A stretch of DNA of 64,000 nucleotides, taken from assembly GCA_019636345.1 (NCBI GenBank), contig JAHBXQ010000011.1:78590-142589 (forward strand). Direction: 5' to 3'. The position numbers were made by a program, and so were the translations under genes. The DNA is from Pirellulales bacterium. Its GTDB lineage: Bacteria; Planctomycetota; Planctomycetia; Pirellulales; Lacipirellulaceae. The notes under the pieces were generated by a model. It worked only from the letters and a program-made list of their open reading frames with translations. It had not been told where the DNA came from and did not search any database. Positions 49,691-61,024 of the stretch are shown here, one piece after another (position 1 is the stretch's first letter; every line of letters starts with the position of its first letter).

Positions 49691-49863
49691 AGCGATTGAA
49701 ATCGAGACCTGTTCGCAATTGGCGGAGATTCCGCCAAGCAAATGTAGGTCAGGCGGGCGGAGTGCGGGTCAGAACAGGACCAGAGTGCAGAGCGAAGCGC
49801 CGCTGCGAAGCGTCGGCACAGGCGGCATGACCGGTGCAAACGGCCCGCCGGGGGGCGAGCCGT

Positions 49864-51843
49864 TTACTTGCCGAAGGTGCGGCTCCACCAACTGGACTGC
49901 TTTGCCTGGCGCACGGGGCTGGGGGGAACGAGATTTCGCCGCTGAGCTTCGCCCGCGGCGTTGGCGCGGTATCGGTCGGAGAAGCCGGGGCGGAGCTTGG
50001 ACTCCGACGTCGCGGTGCTCGTGACGGGTCCAGGAGAGTACTGGCCCGGCGCCGCGTCCTCGACCGGCGGCAAGGGCATGATTTGCTCGTCCGCGCAGCC
50101 GAGCGGGCCGCACCCTTCGGCGTAGGGGATGCGTTCAAGCCGGCACTCGATCGTGTCACGGGCGGCAAATTCGCGGGGGCTATTCTGGTCGTCGTAGCCG
50201 ACAATCTCGGGCTGAATGAACACGATCAGTTCGCTTTCACGGACGTCCGTGTTGCGCGATCGGAACAAGGCGCCGACGTATTTCACGTCCTTGAGAAAGG
50301 GGATGCCTTTGAATTCGCCCGTGTCGCTGCGATGGCGGAGACCGCTGATGACGATCGTTTGTTTGTTGGCGACGCGCACCCGAGTGGTCGTGCTGCGGGT
50401 GTCGATGATCGGCTGATTGTCGCCGGGGGTGAAGCCGGCGAGGCGGCTGTACTCCGGCTCTGCGATCAATTCGATCGTGCCGTCCCCGGCGATCAGCGGG
50501 CGGACCCGCAGCGTGATGCCGGCTGGTTTGAACGCGGTCGTGCCGATCTGGCCGCCGAGTTCCGACTGGGTGATCTGCTGGTAGGGAATTTCCGACACGC
50601 TCTTCATCTCCGCCTGTTCGTTGTCGAGGACGACGACGTTGGGGTTGGCCAACAACCGCGCGTCGTTGGCGCTTTGCAGCAGTTGAAGGACCGAGGTGAT
50701 GTCGAAATTGCGAGTCAAGCTGCGAACCGTCAGCGCGCCGCCGGGGTTCGTGGCCGATACGAACGGCTCCAGGGTCGTCGTGTCGAATTGAAGCGCCTGG
50801 CTGGGCGTCCCGTCCGCTTGCAACGAGTTGCCTTTTGCGGCGCTTCCCCAGTTCAAGCCGAGTTGCTCGACGTCCTGCAGACTGAGATCGTAGATCAGCG
50901 CCGTGATCTTCACCTGGGGCCGCGGGCGGTCAACCCGATCGAGCACGTTGCGGGCCATCTCGATATTGCGGGGATAGTCGACCACCAGCAGGCGGTTTTC
51001 GCTGGGCATCACCGCGACCCGGCCTTGCATGCTGAGAACCGCTTGCAGCGCAGGCCGGGCGTTCTCCGCGGGGATGTATTGCGTGTGGAAGTAGACGACT
51101 TCCAACTGGTTCGCCACGGCGCTGGGGGTCCCCCCGGCCGCGGCGGCGGCGGATTCCTCCATCCGCTGGACGAAGGCGACGATCGACTTCACGCGATCTT
51201 CGTAGTCGACGATCAGCAGGCTGCGGGCCGAGTCGAGCGCCCGGATCTGTCCCTGGGCGCTCTTGAGCAGTTGCGCCGCCTCGGTGATCTCAGTGAGCGT
51301 GCCGTAGCGAATCGGGATCGTCGTGGAGGTGAACAGCGGATTGGCGCTCCCCACGTCAGCGACCATCTGAACGACAAGGCTATCGCCCACCGGGCGATAG
51401 CTGTAGCCGTTGGCCAGCAGGATCGAATCAAGCACCTCGCGGAGGGTCGCCTGCTTGAAATCGCAGTTGACGGTCCCTTCGATCGACTTGCCGGTAACGA
51501 GGTTGACCCCCCAGATCTCGCTGATCGTGAACAGGGCCGCTTCGATCGTCGAGTTGCGGAGTTTGAGGTCTCCCTTCTGCTGCAGCGCCTCGGAGAGCGC
51601 GACCTTGGGCCGTGCCGGCGTCGACGCCACGGGGGGCTTCGGCTGGTCCGCTTGCGGAGCTTCCAGAACGGGGCCCGCGGGCGAACCCTGTTGGGGAGCG
51701 ACGAGTCGCTCGGGAGGCTGGCCTCGGACGGGCGTTGCGAGGCAAAGCGAGAGCGCACCAAGGGCGGCAAGCATCGGCGCAAGGGCCGGCGCTCGTCCGC
51801 GTCCGTGCGGAGGCCGTTTCAATCGTGCCTCGTCCGTCGTCAT
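49864..51843 (-). CDS. Type II secretion / type IV pilus secretin (GspD/PilQ)
   Basis: 659 residues. A signal peptide (MLAALGALSLCLATPVRGQ) and a low-complexity segment precede an N0/STN-like domain (LRNSTIEAALFTISEIWGV near 108 in sense), N1-like repeats near 200-330, and the secretin core near 430-600 (VVLDNEQAEMKSVSEIPY, FKPAGITLRVRPLI, TIVISGLRH, GIPFLKDVKYVGALFRS). It forms the outer-membrane channel. No separate pilotin is seen. The end after residue 610 is a proline-rich tail. Confidence 0.93.
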   Translation of the reverse strand: MTTDEARLKRPPHGRGRAPALAPMLAALGALSLCLATPVRGQPPERLVAPQQGSPAGPVLEAPQADQPKPPVASTPARPKVALSEALQQKGDLKLRNSTIEAALFTISEIWGVNLVTGKSIEGTVNCDFKQATLREVLDSILLANGYSYRPVGDSLVVQMVADVGSANPLFTSTTIPIRYGTLTEITEAAQLLKSAQGQIRALDSARSLLIVDYEDRVKSIVAFVQRMEESAAAAAGGTPSAVANQLEVVYFHTQYIPAENARPALQAVLSMQGRVAVMPSENRLLVVDYPRNIEMARNVLDRVDRPRPQVKITALIYDLSLQDVEQLGLNWGSAAKGNSLQADGTPSQALQFDTTTLEPFVSATNPGGALTVRSLTRNFDITSVLQLLQSANDARLLANPNVVVLDNEQAEMKSVSEIPYQQITQSELGGQIGTTAFKPAGITLRVRPLIAGDGTIELIAEPEYSRLAGFTPGDNQPIIDTRSTTTRVRVANKQTIVISGLRHRSDTGEFKGIPFLKDVKYVGALFRSRNTDVRESELIVFIQPEIVGYDDQNSPREFAARDTIECRLERIPYAEGCGPLGCADEQIMPLPPVEDAAPGQYSPGPVTSTATSESKLRPGFSDRYRANAAGEAQRRNLVPPSPVRQAKQSSWWSRTFGK

Positions 51844-51932
51844 TCGGGCGCGTCCTCCTTGACGTGCCTCAGGGCGTCGTCGGCCTCATGGCCGCGGCAA
51901 CCCGGGGGTCGAACCGACTGCGCATCCTTGCG

Positions 51933-52553
51933 TCAGCCGTTCTGCCGTGCGAGTGCGAAAAACCACAATTCCAATTCGAGGGTCACGGTTTGCCCGCCGC
52001 GGCTGGCTGAGTTCAAGTGCAGGCGATGTGCGTGGGCGAGTTGTTGTTCCTTGGCGATCCGATCCAGAAGTCCGTTGATCGAGTTCATTGGTCCGTCGAC
52101 GGCCAGCGAAACCGCACGGCGTTCGAGCATGAACGGCGTTGGTTGCAGCGGGTCTCCCGGGGCTCTTTCTCCCAGCACGCGATCGCCTTGCAGCCAGGGG
52201 CGAACCGCCGGCGTTCCGACCTCCAACCGTCGCACCTGGCAGCCCGACTCTCGGACCAAGTTGACAAGCCGACTGCGGAAGGCGGCGACCGAGGCCTCGT
52301 CGACGGTGCGTTTCTCCAGCTCTGCAAGTTTGGCGTTGAGCGCGGCGACGGTGCTCTCGGCCTCGGGCAACCTAGCGGCGGTCGCTTCGGCCTCGACGAG
52401 TTGCGCGCTCAACTCCGCATGACGGGACTTTTCGTCAAAATACTCATCGGCCAACGGATATGCCGTGGCTAGGGTGAGCGCGATCGTCACAGTCGCAACG
52501 ATTGGCCAACGGTAGCGGGATTCGCAAAATGTGCGGATTAGGCTGTCATTCAC
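51933..52553 (-). CDS. GspM/PilO-like assembly platform protein
   Basis: 206 residues. One N-terminal transmembrane segment (residues 16-34), then a coiled coil (about 40-85, HAELSAQLVEAEATAARL) and a periplasmic ferredoxin-like domain. This layout is that of PilO/GspM, the partner of PilN/GspL. Its start overlaps the stop of the GspL-like gene by 8 bases, so the two are co-translated. Confidence 0.78.
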   Translation of the reverse strand: MNDSLIRTFCESRYRWPIVATVTIALTLATAYPLADEYFDEKSRHAELSAQLVEAEATAARLPEAESTVAALNAKLAELEKRTVDEASVAAFRSRLVNLVRESGCQVRRLEVGTPAVRPWLQGDRVLGERAPGDPLQPTPFMLERRAVSLAVDGPMNSINGLLDRIAKEQQLAHAHRLHLNSASRGGQTVTLELELWFFALARQNG

Positions 52554-54117
52554 GACTGGCGACCTCCGGCGCCGGCGCCGACTCGTCGGCGAGCACCAGT
52601 TCGAGGAGGAATTGGGTGACAGGGCCCGAGTCGGAGGCGCCCGGGGCGGCCCCCTTGAGGGCGACCTCGCGGACCCCAGGGGCGTTTTCCAGCCATCCGA
52701 CGAACGTGTAGACCCCCGCTTCGAGGTAGCTGGCGCCGTCGAGCGAGATCCGGGTCAGGTCGGTCATCAGGAAATCTCGCAGCCAGACGTCCTCGGGCAT
52801 CGAGTTGGCGACGAGTTTGATCTCGGCTAGGCCCGACTTGGCGGGCAGCTGGACTGCCAGCAGTTCTAGCTGCGTCAGCTTGGCTCGGCTGCGCATGCCC
52901 TGCAGCCGTAGTTCGTTCGCGCGAGCCTGGGCGACGGCCAAGCCGTCGAGTTGAGCCTGAATCTCGGCGACCTTGCTTTGCTCGTTCGCCTTGAGCACAA
53001 ACAACCCCGCGGACGCCAGCAGGACCGCCGCCAGAGGGGCCACGCTGCGAACGATTCGCGGTCGCAGCGGCGTCCGGGTGCGAGCCTCCAGGTGTTCCTT
53101 CAGATTGGGGCAATCGCGCTGAGCCGGAGGATAGTAGGCGGCGAGCAATCCGCCCAAGGTCGTCGCCGTCACGTGGGGGAGCGACTGCGCGTCGATCTTC
53201 CACGTCGCTTGCACCTGTTGCCCGGCGACGGTTTCGACCTCGAACGGCGCCTTCGACGACAGGCTTTGGCGGGCCAAAGCGACGGCTTGCGGTTCACCGG
53301 CGAGATAGAGCCGCTGAACGCGAGTCGCTCCCTCCGTGATGAATCGCGCCGCATAGCGTTCCAGTCGGCTGCAGTGTTGATCGGTGATTCGGGCGAGGTC
53401 CTGAGGACCGAATTGGCCGCCGGGGCGGTAGTCGATCAACAGCTCGCCGTCGTAGCAGACTCCCAGTTCGCATCGTCGATCATCCACGATCGCCAGCAAA
53501 TAGGGCGCCTGGGGGGCGTCGGGAAGCCGCGACACCGCGCGACCGAGCGCCGTCAGTTCGGGTTCGATGCATTCGATTTGCAGGCCGGACGCCTCGGCGG
53601 CTTGAGACAGGACCGCGAGCGTGTCTTGATGGCTGGCGACGGCCAGGGCGTGCGTCAGGCGCGCGTTAATTTGCTTCACCTGCGTGACGAGCGCCTTCTC
53701 GCCGGCGCCGAGCGACAGGTACATGCGGCTGCGGTGTTCGAGCTCTTTGAGCTCGGCGCGCACTTTGTCGGACGAGCCGCGCAGCACGCGCGTCACGCAG
53801 TACTCGCCGCTGAGGACGATGTGCACGGCCGCGCCCTGCAGGGCGTGGTCGGCGACGATCTTGCGGAACCCGGCCGTGAGCTCCGCAAGGGCTGGAAGCG
53901 AACGGAGATCGGTCGATTCCTTTCGCCAGACGAAGGACGAGGCCGTGACGGAATCGGGATTATCTCCCCCGGACTTCGTGAGCACGGCAGTGGTCAGGAG
54001 ATTGCGCGTCACTTCGATCACGACGGCCCGACCGGAGCCGGCGCGGTTGCGCGTGGCGCGACGGCGATCGCCGGAACGACGACGGTCGGGGGAGTTGGCT
54101 TTGCCTGGGAACTTCAT
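52546..54117 (-). CDS. GspL-like protein: PilM-like cytoplasmic domain fused to PilN-like membrane part
   Basis: 523 residues from the ATG at 54117. Residues 1-350 resemble an actin-like PilM/GspL cytoplasmic domain (VVIEVTRNLLTTAVL near 32, LLAIVDDRRCELGVCYDGELLIDY near 210 in sense). A single transmembrane segment follows near residue 355-375 (APLAAVLLASAGLFVL), then a coiled coil and a periplasmic domain like PilN. This is the GspL arrangement: one polypeptide that holds GspE at the membrane. Confidence 0.82.
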   Translation of the reverse strand: MKFPGKANSPDRRRSGDRRRATRNRAGSGRAVVIEVTRNLLTTAVLTKSGGDNPDSVTASSFVWRKESTDLRSLPALAELTAGFRKIVADHALQGAAVHIVLSGEYCVTRVLRGSSDKVRAELKELEHRSRMYLSLGAGEKALVTQVKQINARLTHALAVASHQDTLAVLSQAAEASGLQIECIEPELTALGRAVSRLPDAPQAPYLLAIVDDRRCELGVCYDGELLIDYRPGGQFGPQDLARITDQHCSRLERYAARFITEGATRVQRLYLAGEPQAVALARQSLSSKAPFEVETVAGQQVQATWKIDAQSLPHVTATTLGGLLAAYYPPAQRDCPNLKEHLEARTRTPLRPRIVRSVAPLAAVLLASAGLFVLKANEQSKVAEIQAQLDGLAVAQARANELRLQGMRSRAKLTQLELLAVQLPAKSGLAEIKLVANSMPEDVWLRDFLMTDLTRISLDGASYLEAGVYTFVGWLENAPGVREVALKGAAPGASDSGPVTQFLLELVLADESAPAPEVASRE

Positions 54118-54134
54118 AATTGACTCGCGACGGG

Positions 54135-54530
54135 CTAGAGTTCGATCACTGCAACCACGGTGCGGACGACCGATCCCGCGGCGCCCTGGGCCGTGACGGT
54201 TACGGTCGAGTTGGCGCCGCTGACGGCGGTGACAGTGTAGGCGTCGTCGGCAGGGAACAGGCCTTCGGTCAACGTGCCGCGCCACGTGGCGTCGGCCTCC
54301 AGTTCAGCGGCCGCGGCGTGGACTCCGGCGTTGGCCAGATACAAGGCGCGTTCGTAGGCGACGGCGTTGTTCAAGGCCGCGATCTCGCTGGTCAACGTCT
54401 CCATGACCGCGACCGTCGTGATCGACGAGACGATGACGATGAACATCGCCAACACCAACGCCATGCCGCGACGCCGCGGCATGCGGCGGCGACGGCGTCG
54501 GTTCGGCGTTGAGGCGACAGGGCGATTCAT
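54135..54530 (-). CDS. Short PilX/GspK-like minor pilin or membrane protein
   Basis: 131 residues. A basic leader (RRRRRRMPRRRG) precedes a hydrophobic helix MALVLAMFIVIVSSITTVAV and the ALNNAVAYERALYLANAG segment typical of PilX-type N-terminal regions and GspK. GspK proteins are about three times longer, so this copy lacks the large globular domain. It may cap the pseudopilus tip in reduced form. Confidence 0.7.
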   Translation of the reverse strand: MNRPVASTPNRRRRRRMPRRRGMALVLAMFIVIVSSITTVAVMETLTSEIAALNNAVAYERALYLANAGVHAAAAELEADATWRGTLTEGLFPADDAYTVTAVSGANSTVTVTAQGAAGSVVRTVVAVIEL

Positions 54531-54581
54531 CGGGTTGCCGTCAAGCGTCCATAGCCGCCGGGGGACGGCGCGGGTCGGTGT

Positions 54582-55121
54582 TTACCAGGAGCGGAGCCAA
54601 GCGATGCACGACACGGTCTCGGTCGTCGTACCGCCGGGGCGCGACACGTCGTACGTGACGGTGCAACGAACGGCATGGACCAGATCCGGCTCGGTCGTGG
54701 CGGTCGAACCGTTTGCTTTGAGACCGGCGAACCGAAACGTCTTGATCTGCGGGGCCAGCAGGTTCGAGGCGGTCGTGACGCCGTACAACGCCTGCGAGTT
54801 TCCATTGTTGTGCGCGTAAACCAGCCGTGCGTTGTCGCTCATCACGAGCGTCAGCGTGCCCGAGGACGTCGATTCGTCCGAGACGTCGGCGACGCGAATC
54901 GCCTGCCGCACCTTGCGGGTGACGTGCCTGAGGACCGAGAGGGCCGACTCGCGCACCGAATATTCGTCGCGGTGCGACTTCCAGGCGCTTTGCCCGGTGC
55001 GCAGCAGGGCGACGCTGGTCGTCGTCAACGCGGCCAACATGGCCGTCGCGACGATGAGTTCGACCAGGGAGAACCCAGCTCGACGATGATCAGGAATTCG
55101 GGGCACTGACGTAACTGGCAA
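54582..55121 (-). CDS. GspJ-like minor pseudopilin
   Basis: 179 residues. Prepilin cleavage motif RAGFSLVELIVATAML with the +5 Glu, followed by a predicted N-terminal helix and a beta-rich domain (GTLTLVMSDNARLVYAHNN, IKTFRFAGLKANGS). The LLRTGQSAWKSHRDEYSVRE segment and length resemble GspJ. It overlaps the previous gene by 32 bases, so translation is probably coupled. Confidence 0.78.
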   Translation of the reverse strand: MPVTSVPRIPDHRRAGFSLVELIVATAMLAALTTTSVALLRTGQSAWKSHRDEYSVRESALSVLRHVTRKVRQAIRVADVSDESTSSGTLTLVMSDNARLVYAHNNGNSQALYGVTTASNLLAPQIKTFRFAGLKANGSTATTEPDLVHAVRCTVTYDVSRPGGTTTETVSCIAWLRSW

Positions 55122-55548
55122 GTTTGGAGACTTTGGTGCGGACGGTGACGCGCAGCTCGCCGGAGTTCCAGGCGGAGTTGCCGTTGGCGTCCTCGTACAC
55201 GGTCGCTTGAATGTGCATCAAGCGATTGACGAGCCCGCCGGACGCGGGCTGGTCGGACTTGACGACGGAGTATTTCAACGTGGCTCGGCCCTCGGCGGCG
55301 AACGTTCCCGTAGCGGTTCCCGAGGTCCAGTTCTGCATCGTCAGCGCGGCGTGTTCCTCCAGCAGTCGCACGGCGTAGTTGGCCAGCATCTCGCGCTGAG
55401 TCGCTTCGCGACTCTGAGTCATCCCGTTGCGCAGCGCGACCATCGTCGGCACGAGCGTCGCCGTTATGATCGCCGCCGCGGCGATTGTTTCGAGCAGCGT
55501 CAATCCGTGCCGAGCAACGGGGCGCCGGCGATGGCAGGCAATCTTCAT
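55090..55548 (-). CDS. GspI-like minor pseudopilin
   Basis: 152 residues from the ATG at 55548; the longer open frame lacks a prepilin leader. The cleavage motif reads RHGLTLLETIAAAAII with the +5 Glu. The body is short, and the order directly before the GspJ-like gene matches GspI. A 231-base gap precedes it. Confidence 0.74.
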   Translation of the reverse strand: MKIACHRRRPVARHGLTLLETIAAAAIITATLVPTMVALRNGMTQSREATQREMLANYAVRLLEEHAALTMQNWTSGTATGTFAAEGRATLKYSVVKSDQPASGGLVNRLMHIQATVYEDANGNSAWNSGELRVTVRTKVSKLASYVSAPNS

Positions 55549-55779
55549 GGCGAGGCGTCGGGTCGCATTCGTTGGCGTCGGAACCGCGGCGGCCCGAGCG
55601 TTCGAAAATGCCGACCGTAGGTCGGTCAAATCGAGGCTCACGGCGGTTTCGAGGATTGCACAATCGTAGCTTGCGGTGTGCAACCGGGCCGGCCGAAGAG
55701 TGCCCTGCTTTCGGCAGAATCCAAACGACCGGCGCCGAGTCGGCATGCGGCTGTCGGAGATCGCCTGTCTGCTCCCCGA

Positions 55780-56277
55780 TCAGGGGGTCGTTTCGGCGAC
55801 TTGCACGGCGCCCGTGGCCGCGGCCACCGAAAGGGTCCACGAGCGTGCGGGCCCGCTGACGGCGACCGAATAGGCCCCCAAGGCCGAGCCGTCGAAGTCG
55901 AACTCGAGCTGCGAACTGCTCGCGGTGACGTCGACCCCGGCGGGGGTGGCTCGCGGTGCGTCGACGGCGACGTCTCCTCCTGAGGCCCGCTGAGTCAGCA
56001 CGTAACTGGCGACCTTGCCGCTGGCGAGCGTCAGCGCCAAGAAGTGATTGTCGCCGGTGGCGATGGTGCGGCGGCGGGCGTGCCGCAAATCGACGGCCAG
56101 CTTGCGAACGTAGGTCTCGGCCTGCACGGACTCGACCGTCCGACTGCCGAACCTGCCGAAGCTGGCGGCCGTGACCAGCCCGATGATCGCCAGCACTGCC
56201 AACAACTCGACAAGACTGAAGGCACGGCGCCCCGGGGGACGCCGTGCCTTCGTCAAGTTCGTATCGACTCTTCCCAT
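55780..56277 (-). CDS. GspH-like minor pseudopilin
   Basis: 165 residues from the ATG at 56277; a GTG three codons earlier is also possible. Prepilin motif RRAFSLVELLAVLAIIG (Ala instead of Gly at -1, which peptidases tolerate). The following AETYVRKLAVDLRHARRRTIATGD segment is typical of GspH/FimT. It lies 22 bases after the GspG-like gene. Confidence 0.78.
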   Translation of the reverse strand: MGRVDTNLTKARRPPGRRAFSLVELLAVLAIIGLVTAASFGRFGSRTVESVQAETYVRKLAVDLRHARRRTIATGDNHFLALTLASGKVASYVLTQRASGGDVAVDAPRATPAGVDVTASSSQLEFDFDGSALGAYSVAVSGPARSWTLSVAAATGAVQVAETTP

Positions 56278-56299
56278 GAACGTCACGAGGGGGACGCCT

Positions 56300-56623
56300 C
56301 TAGTTCACGCGGTGCGTGGTGCTGTTGAGGCTGTAGGCGCTGTTCGTGACCGGGTCGGCGGGGAGGCCCTCAGGGAAGTAGTTCGTGTTCCCGGCGATAT
56401 CGGATAGGTTGTCGGCGGGCCACGACCCAGTGTCCATGTAATACCGCTCGACCGCGGCGTTGATGGTCGCCTTGTGGTGGTCGCGGACTTTTTGCTTGGC
56501 AGTCGTCGTCGAAACGGTGACGCGCGGCACGATGATTGCGGCGATGATGCCCATGATGGTCACCACAGCGAGCAGTTCGAGCAGCGAGAAGCCGCGCCGC
56601 TTTTTCTTTTGCAGCACGTTCAT
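56300..56623 (-). CDS. GspG-like major pseudopilin (copy A)
   Basis: 107 residues from the ATG at 56623. Prepilin motif RRGFSLLELLAVVTIMG. A single globular part ends in YFPEGLPADPVTNSAYSL, a signature shared with two other small pseudopilins here. The size and NAAVERYYMDTGSWP segment match GspG-type subunits. The 258-base gap before it may hold its own signals, as expected for the most abundant subunit. Confidence 0.8.
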   Translation of the reverse strand: MNVLQKKKRRGFSLLELLAVVTIMGIIAAIIVPRVTVSTTTAKQKVRDHHKATINAAVERYYMDTGSWPADNLSDIAGNTNYFPEGLPADPVTNSAYSLNSTTHRVN

Positions 56624-56881
56624 GGGGATAACACTCCTCACAAGTCAAAGGGGCGAATGTCGTCGCCGTAGGCCGGCGTAGGCGTCTGGTTCGGGGGCCC
56701 CGTCGGCCCTTGTTGCACAAGTCTAGGTCACGTAAGCCGCACAAGCAGAGGAAGCGACGACCAGGGCGGGAAAATATTGCGGGTGGCCGTCAAATTACGC
56801 AGGCAAAGGAATCCCCTCCGATCTGGGGCGTTTCAATCGTCACGACCCTGGCAATCCAGGGATACGGACCGCTTAGGAATG

Positions 56882-57247
56882 TCAATGAGCGTGTCCCGTC
56901 ACGCGGCCGGAACTGTCGATCGTGTACGCGGAACCGTCGACCGGACAGGTTGGCAGGCCGCTGGGGAAATAGTCGAGGTCGCCGCCGATGTTTGACAAAT
57001 TGCCGGCAGGCCAAGCCCCCGTGTTTCTCATCCAAAGCTCAGCCTGGATCTCGATGTCGCCGACGTTCGTCTGGCAGCCGGCCCGTTTCCCGGCGTCGGC
57101 GCCGCTCGTGGCTCGCGTTACGGCCAGCGCCACGACGATGGCCAGCAGGACAAGCACGGCCATGAGCTCCAGCAGCGATGCCCCGCGCTTTGTGCGGGCG
57201 ATGAACAGAGCGACGGAACGTCGCGGAGCGCCAGAGGCGAACATCAT
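56882..57247 (-). CDS. GspG-like pseudopilin (copy B)
   Basis: 121 residues. Prepilin motif KRGASLLELMAVLVLLA, with Ala after the cleavage Gly. The end YFPSGLPTCPVDGSAYTI corresponds to copy A and carries a Cys pair with the earlier RAGCQTNV. Its start overlaps the gspF stop by ATGA. Confidence 0.78.
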   Translation of the reverse strand: MMFASGAPRRSVALFIARTKRGASLLELMAVLVLLAIVVALAVTRATSGADAGKRAGCQTNVGDIEIQAELWMRNTGAWPAGNLSNIGGDLDYFPSGLPTCPVDGSAYTIDSSGRVTGHAH

Positions 57248-58398
57248 TTCACCGTATTGATCATGTCGAACATGGGGAGGTAAATCGCCAACAGAATGAC
57301 CGAGATCGCCCCGGCGAGCGTGATGGTGAGCACCGGTTCGAGCACGCCGACCATGAGGCTGGTCCGCCGCTCGATTTCACGCCGCAGGTGCTCGCAGATT
57401 TCGTTGGTCGCCTTGACGAGCAGGCCCGTGCTTTCGCCGACCACCACCAACTGGTAGACGATGGGGGGGAACAGGTTTTCGTGTTTTTCGATTTCGCGGC
57501 TGAACCGTTCGCCCCGTTGGACGGCCGCTTGCAGGTCGAGCACCCCCTTGCGCATCGCTCGGTTGTTGACGGCGTCCGCGGTGTGCCGTAGAGCTTCCAT
57601 CAGCGTAAACCCCGCGGCCATGAGGCTGTGGAGCGCGTCCATCATCTGCAGCACGGCCATGTCGCGCAGCCAATCGCCGACGAGGGGAGCGTCGAGCAAG
57701 ACCTTGTCGATGCGCGCAGCCGTGACGACGTTGCTGCGCAAGTGTCGGAAAACCAGCGCGGCGACAATGCCCGCGGCGAGAACGTAGAGGACATATTGCC
57801 GGACCATCGAGCCGGCAAAGATCATGACTTGCGTGATCAGCGGCAACGGGACCTTGGCGTCGGCGTAGGTCTGCTCGAAGACGGGGATGACGTACATCAT
57901 CAGAAACCCGACGAGCCCGCTCCCGAGGACCATCAGCAGAGCCGGATAGGCGAGCTTCTTGACGACCTGCTGGCGGAGTTGCCGAGACTTGTCGCGGTTC
58001 TCGGCGAGGTGCTTCAACGTGTCGGCGAGCGTGCCCGATCGCTCGCCAAGACGGATCTGGCTGACGATCAGCCGATCGAACATCTCGGGAAATTCGGCCA
58101 AGGCCGAACTGAAGGGGGAGCCCGATTCGACTTTACGGTGGAGCGTCTCGAGCGTGGTGCGATGCCCGGCGAGCGATTCTTCCTTGGCCAAGGTCGCCAA
58201 CGCCCGCGGCAACGGCACGCCGTTGCCGATCAAGGTCGCGAGATTGCGGAGCAGAAAGGTCGCTTCGTGCGGCTTGAATTTCTGAGGCGCGGCTTGCTTG
58301 CGCGGCGCGAACAGGCGCTTGCTCACCAGCAGCGAGGAAAGACCTCCCCACGCTCCGGGAGCTTCGGCAGCCAGGGCGAGTCGCTTACGTCGAGCCAT
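57244..58398 (-). CDS. Type II secretion inner membrane platform protein GspF
   Basis: 384 residues from the ATG at 58398. Two T2SSF repeats (about 60-185 and 260-385), each with the F-x-R-L-I-V-SQIRLGERSGTL type segment, and three membrane segments. It is the polytopic core that GspE turns. The open frame extends 108 codons upstream into noncoding sequence, so the shorter start is preferred. Confidence 0.92.
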   Translation of the reverse strand: MARRKRLALAAEAPGAWGGLSSLLVSKRLFAPRKQAAPQKFKPHEATFLLRNLATLIGNGVPLPRALATLAKEESLAGHRTTLETLHRKVESGSPFSSALAEFPEMFDRLIVSQIRLGERSGTLADTLKHLAENRDKSRQLRQQVVKKLAYPALLMVLGSGLVGFLMMYVIPVFEQTYADAKVPLPLITQVMIFAGSMVRQYVLYVLAAGIVAALVFRHLRSNVVTAARIDKVLLDAPLVGDWLRDMAVLQMMDALHSLMAAGFTLMEALRHTADAVNNRAMRKGVLDLQAAVQRGERFSREIEKHENLFPPIVYQLVVVGESTGLLVKATNEICEHLRREIERRTSLMVGVLEPVLTITLAGAISVILLAIYLPMFDMINTVK

Positions 58399-58505
58399 GT
58401 TCGTCGTGGGTATGCGGGGAGCGAGTCGAGACTGTTTTTCGCAAGTTTCGCGATGCTTGCCGCTCGCGGCAGGCGTGATTCGTTTGCGATCGGACGGGCG
58501 GAGGA

Positions 58506-60194
<1,689 letters not shown>

Positions 60195-60267
60195 GGAATC
60201 GGTCTCAATGCGGAGAGTCAGTCTTGCGGTCGCGACGGCTTTCGCCGAGGCATTTGGACGGAGGGAG

Positions 60268-60663
60268 TTACTTGCGCTTGACCGAGGCCGAGACGGCCAA
60301 GAGCCCCTCGACTTTTCGCTCCAATACCAACGGGTCGTACGGGGTGACCAAGTACTCGTCGGCGCCAGCGTTGAACGCTCGTTGAACTTCGCTGAGATCG
60401 GAGTTGGCTGACATAAATACCAGGGGCACGTCGCTGGTGCGGGTGTCGTCGCTGATACGGTTGAGCAATTCCACCGGGTCGACGTCAGAGACTTGCCCGA
60501 CGGCGATTAGCCCTGGCTCGTTGGTTTCCAGCCACTTCAACCCCTGGGCCGCCGAATCGACGGCATGCACGACATGGCCGAGCAGTTCCAGCCGAAACGC
60601 CGTGATCTGCATCAGGGTCGGCTCTTCTTCGAGCAGCAGGATGTTGCTGTGGAGTCGTTGCAT
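60268..60663 (-). CDS. Degenerate receiver-domain protein at the head of the secretion cluster
   Basis: 131 residues, one receiver fold. The acidic pocket is EEE (12-14), but the phosphoacceptor Asp is replaced by Gly near residue 56 (LIAVGQVSD), and the conserved Lys near 107 is Thr (LVTPYDP). S85 is retained. It cannot be phosphorylated in the usual way and may work as a docking domain. It is co-directional with gspE, 73 bases away. Confidence 0.8.
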   Translation of the reverse strand: MQRLHSNILLLEEEPTLMQITAFRLELLGHVVHAVDSAAQGLKWLETNEPGLIAVGQVSDVDPVELLNRISDDTRTSDVPLVFMSANSDLSEVQRAFNAGADEYLVTPYDPLVLERKVEGLLAVSASVKRK

Positions 60664-61024
60664 GGGAGAGAGTTCTATAGCTCAGCCGGAGCGGCGGGGG
60701 CTCGTTGCGATTTGGCAACGCGGCTCACAAACGTAGCTTGCAGGCGTGCGTCTTGCGGGAAGGCGTCGGAACGACGGCCGGCTCCCAGAGGCGAGAGTCC
60801 GGTTACGGAGGTTCAGCCGATACGACCGGCACGGACCGCTGAACTGAACGCGCCGGACGAATCCGCGCAACTGCTCCAAGACGATATGCCGCAACCGAAA
60901 AGCTTTGTGCCGAGGCTCCGGGCGGATACTAGACTTGCGGGTAAGGACCGTTTGTCGGCGGGAGGCCGCATTCCGAAATCGGGTTTCCACACGCGTGCGA
61001 GTTCGCCCCGCGGAGGGGCTGACC
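60664..61024. other. Divergent intergenic region between secretion cluster and lone pseudopilin
   Basis: 361 bases with no convincing gene. It must hold the promoters of both the minus-strand secretion cluster and the plus-strand pseudopilin. A weak candidate on the plus strand is TTGTGC, 16-base spacer, TACTAG near 60904-60931. I saw no strong operator. Confidence 0.35.

Noticed and set aside
49834..52422. Open frame of 862 codons on the plus strand
   Set aside because: It is antisense to the secretin and PilO-like genes, whose domains are unmistakable; the frame itself has no protein-like pattern.
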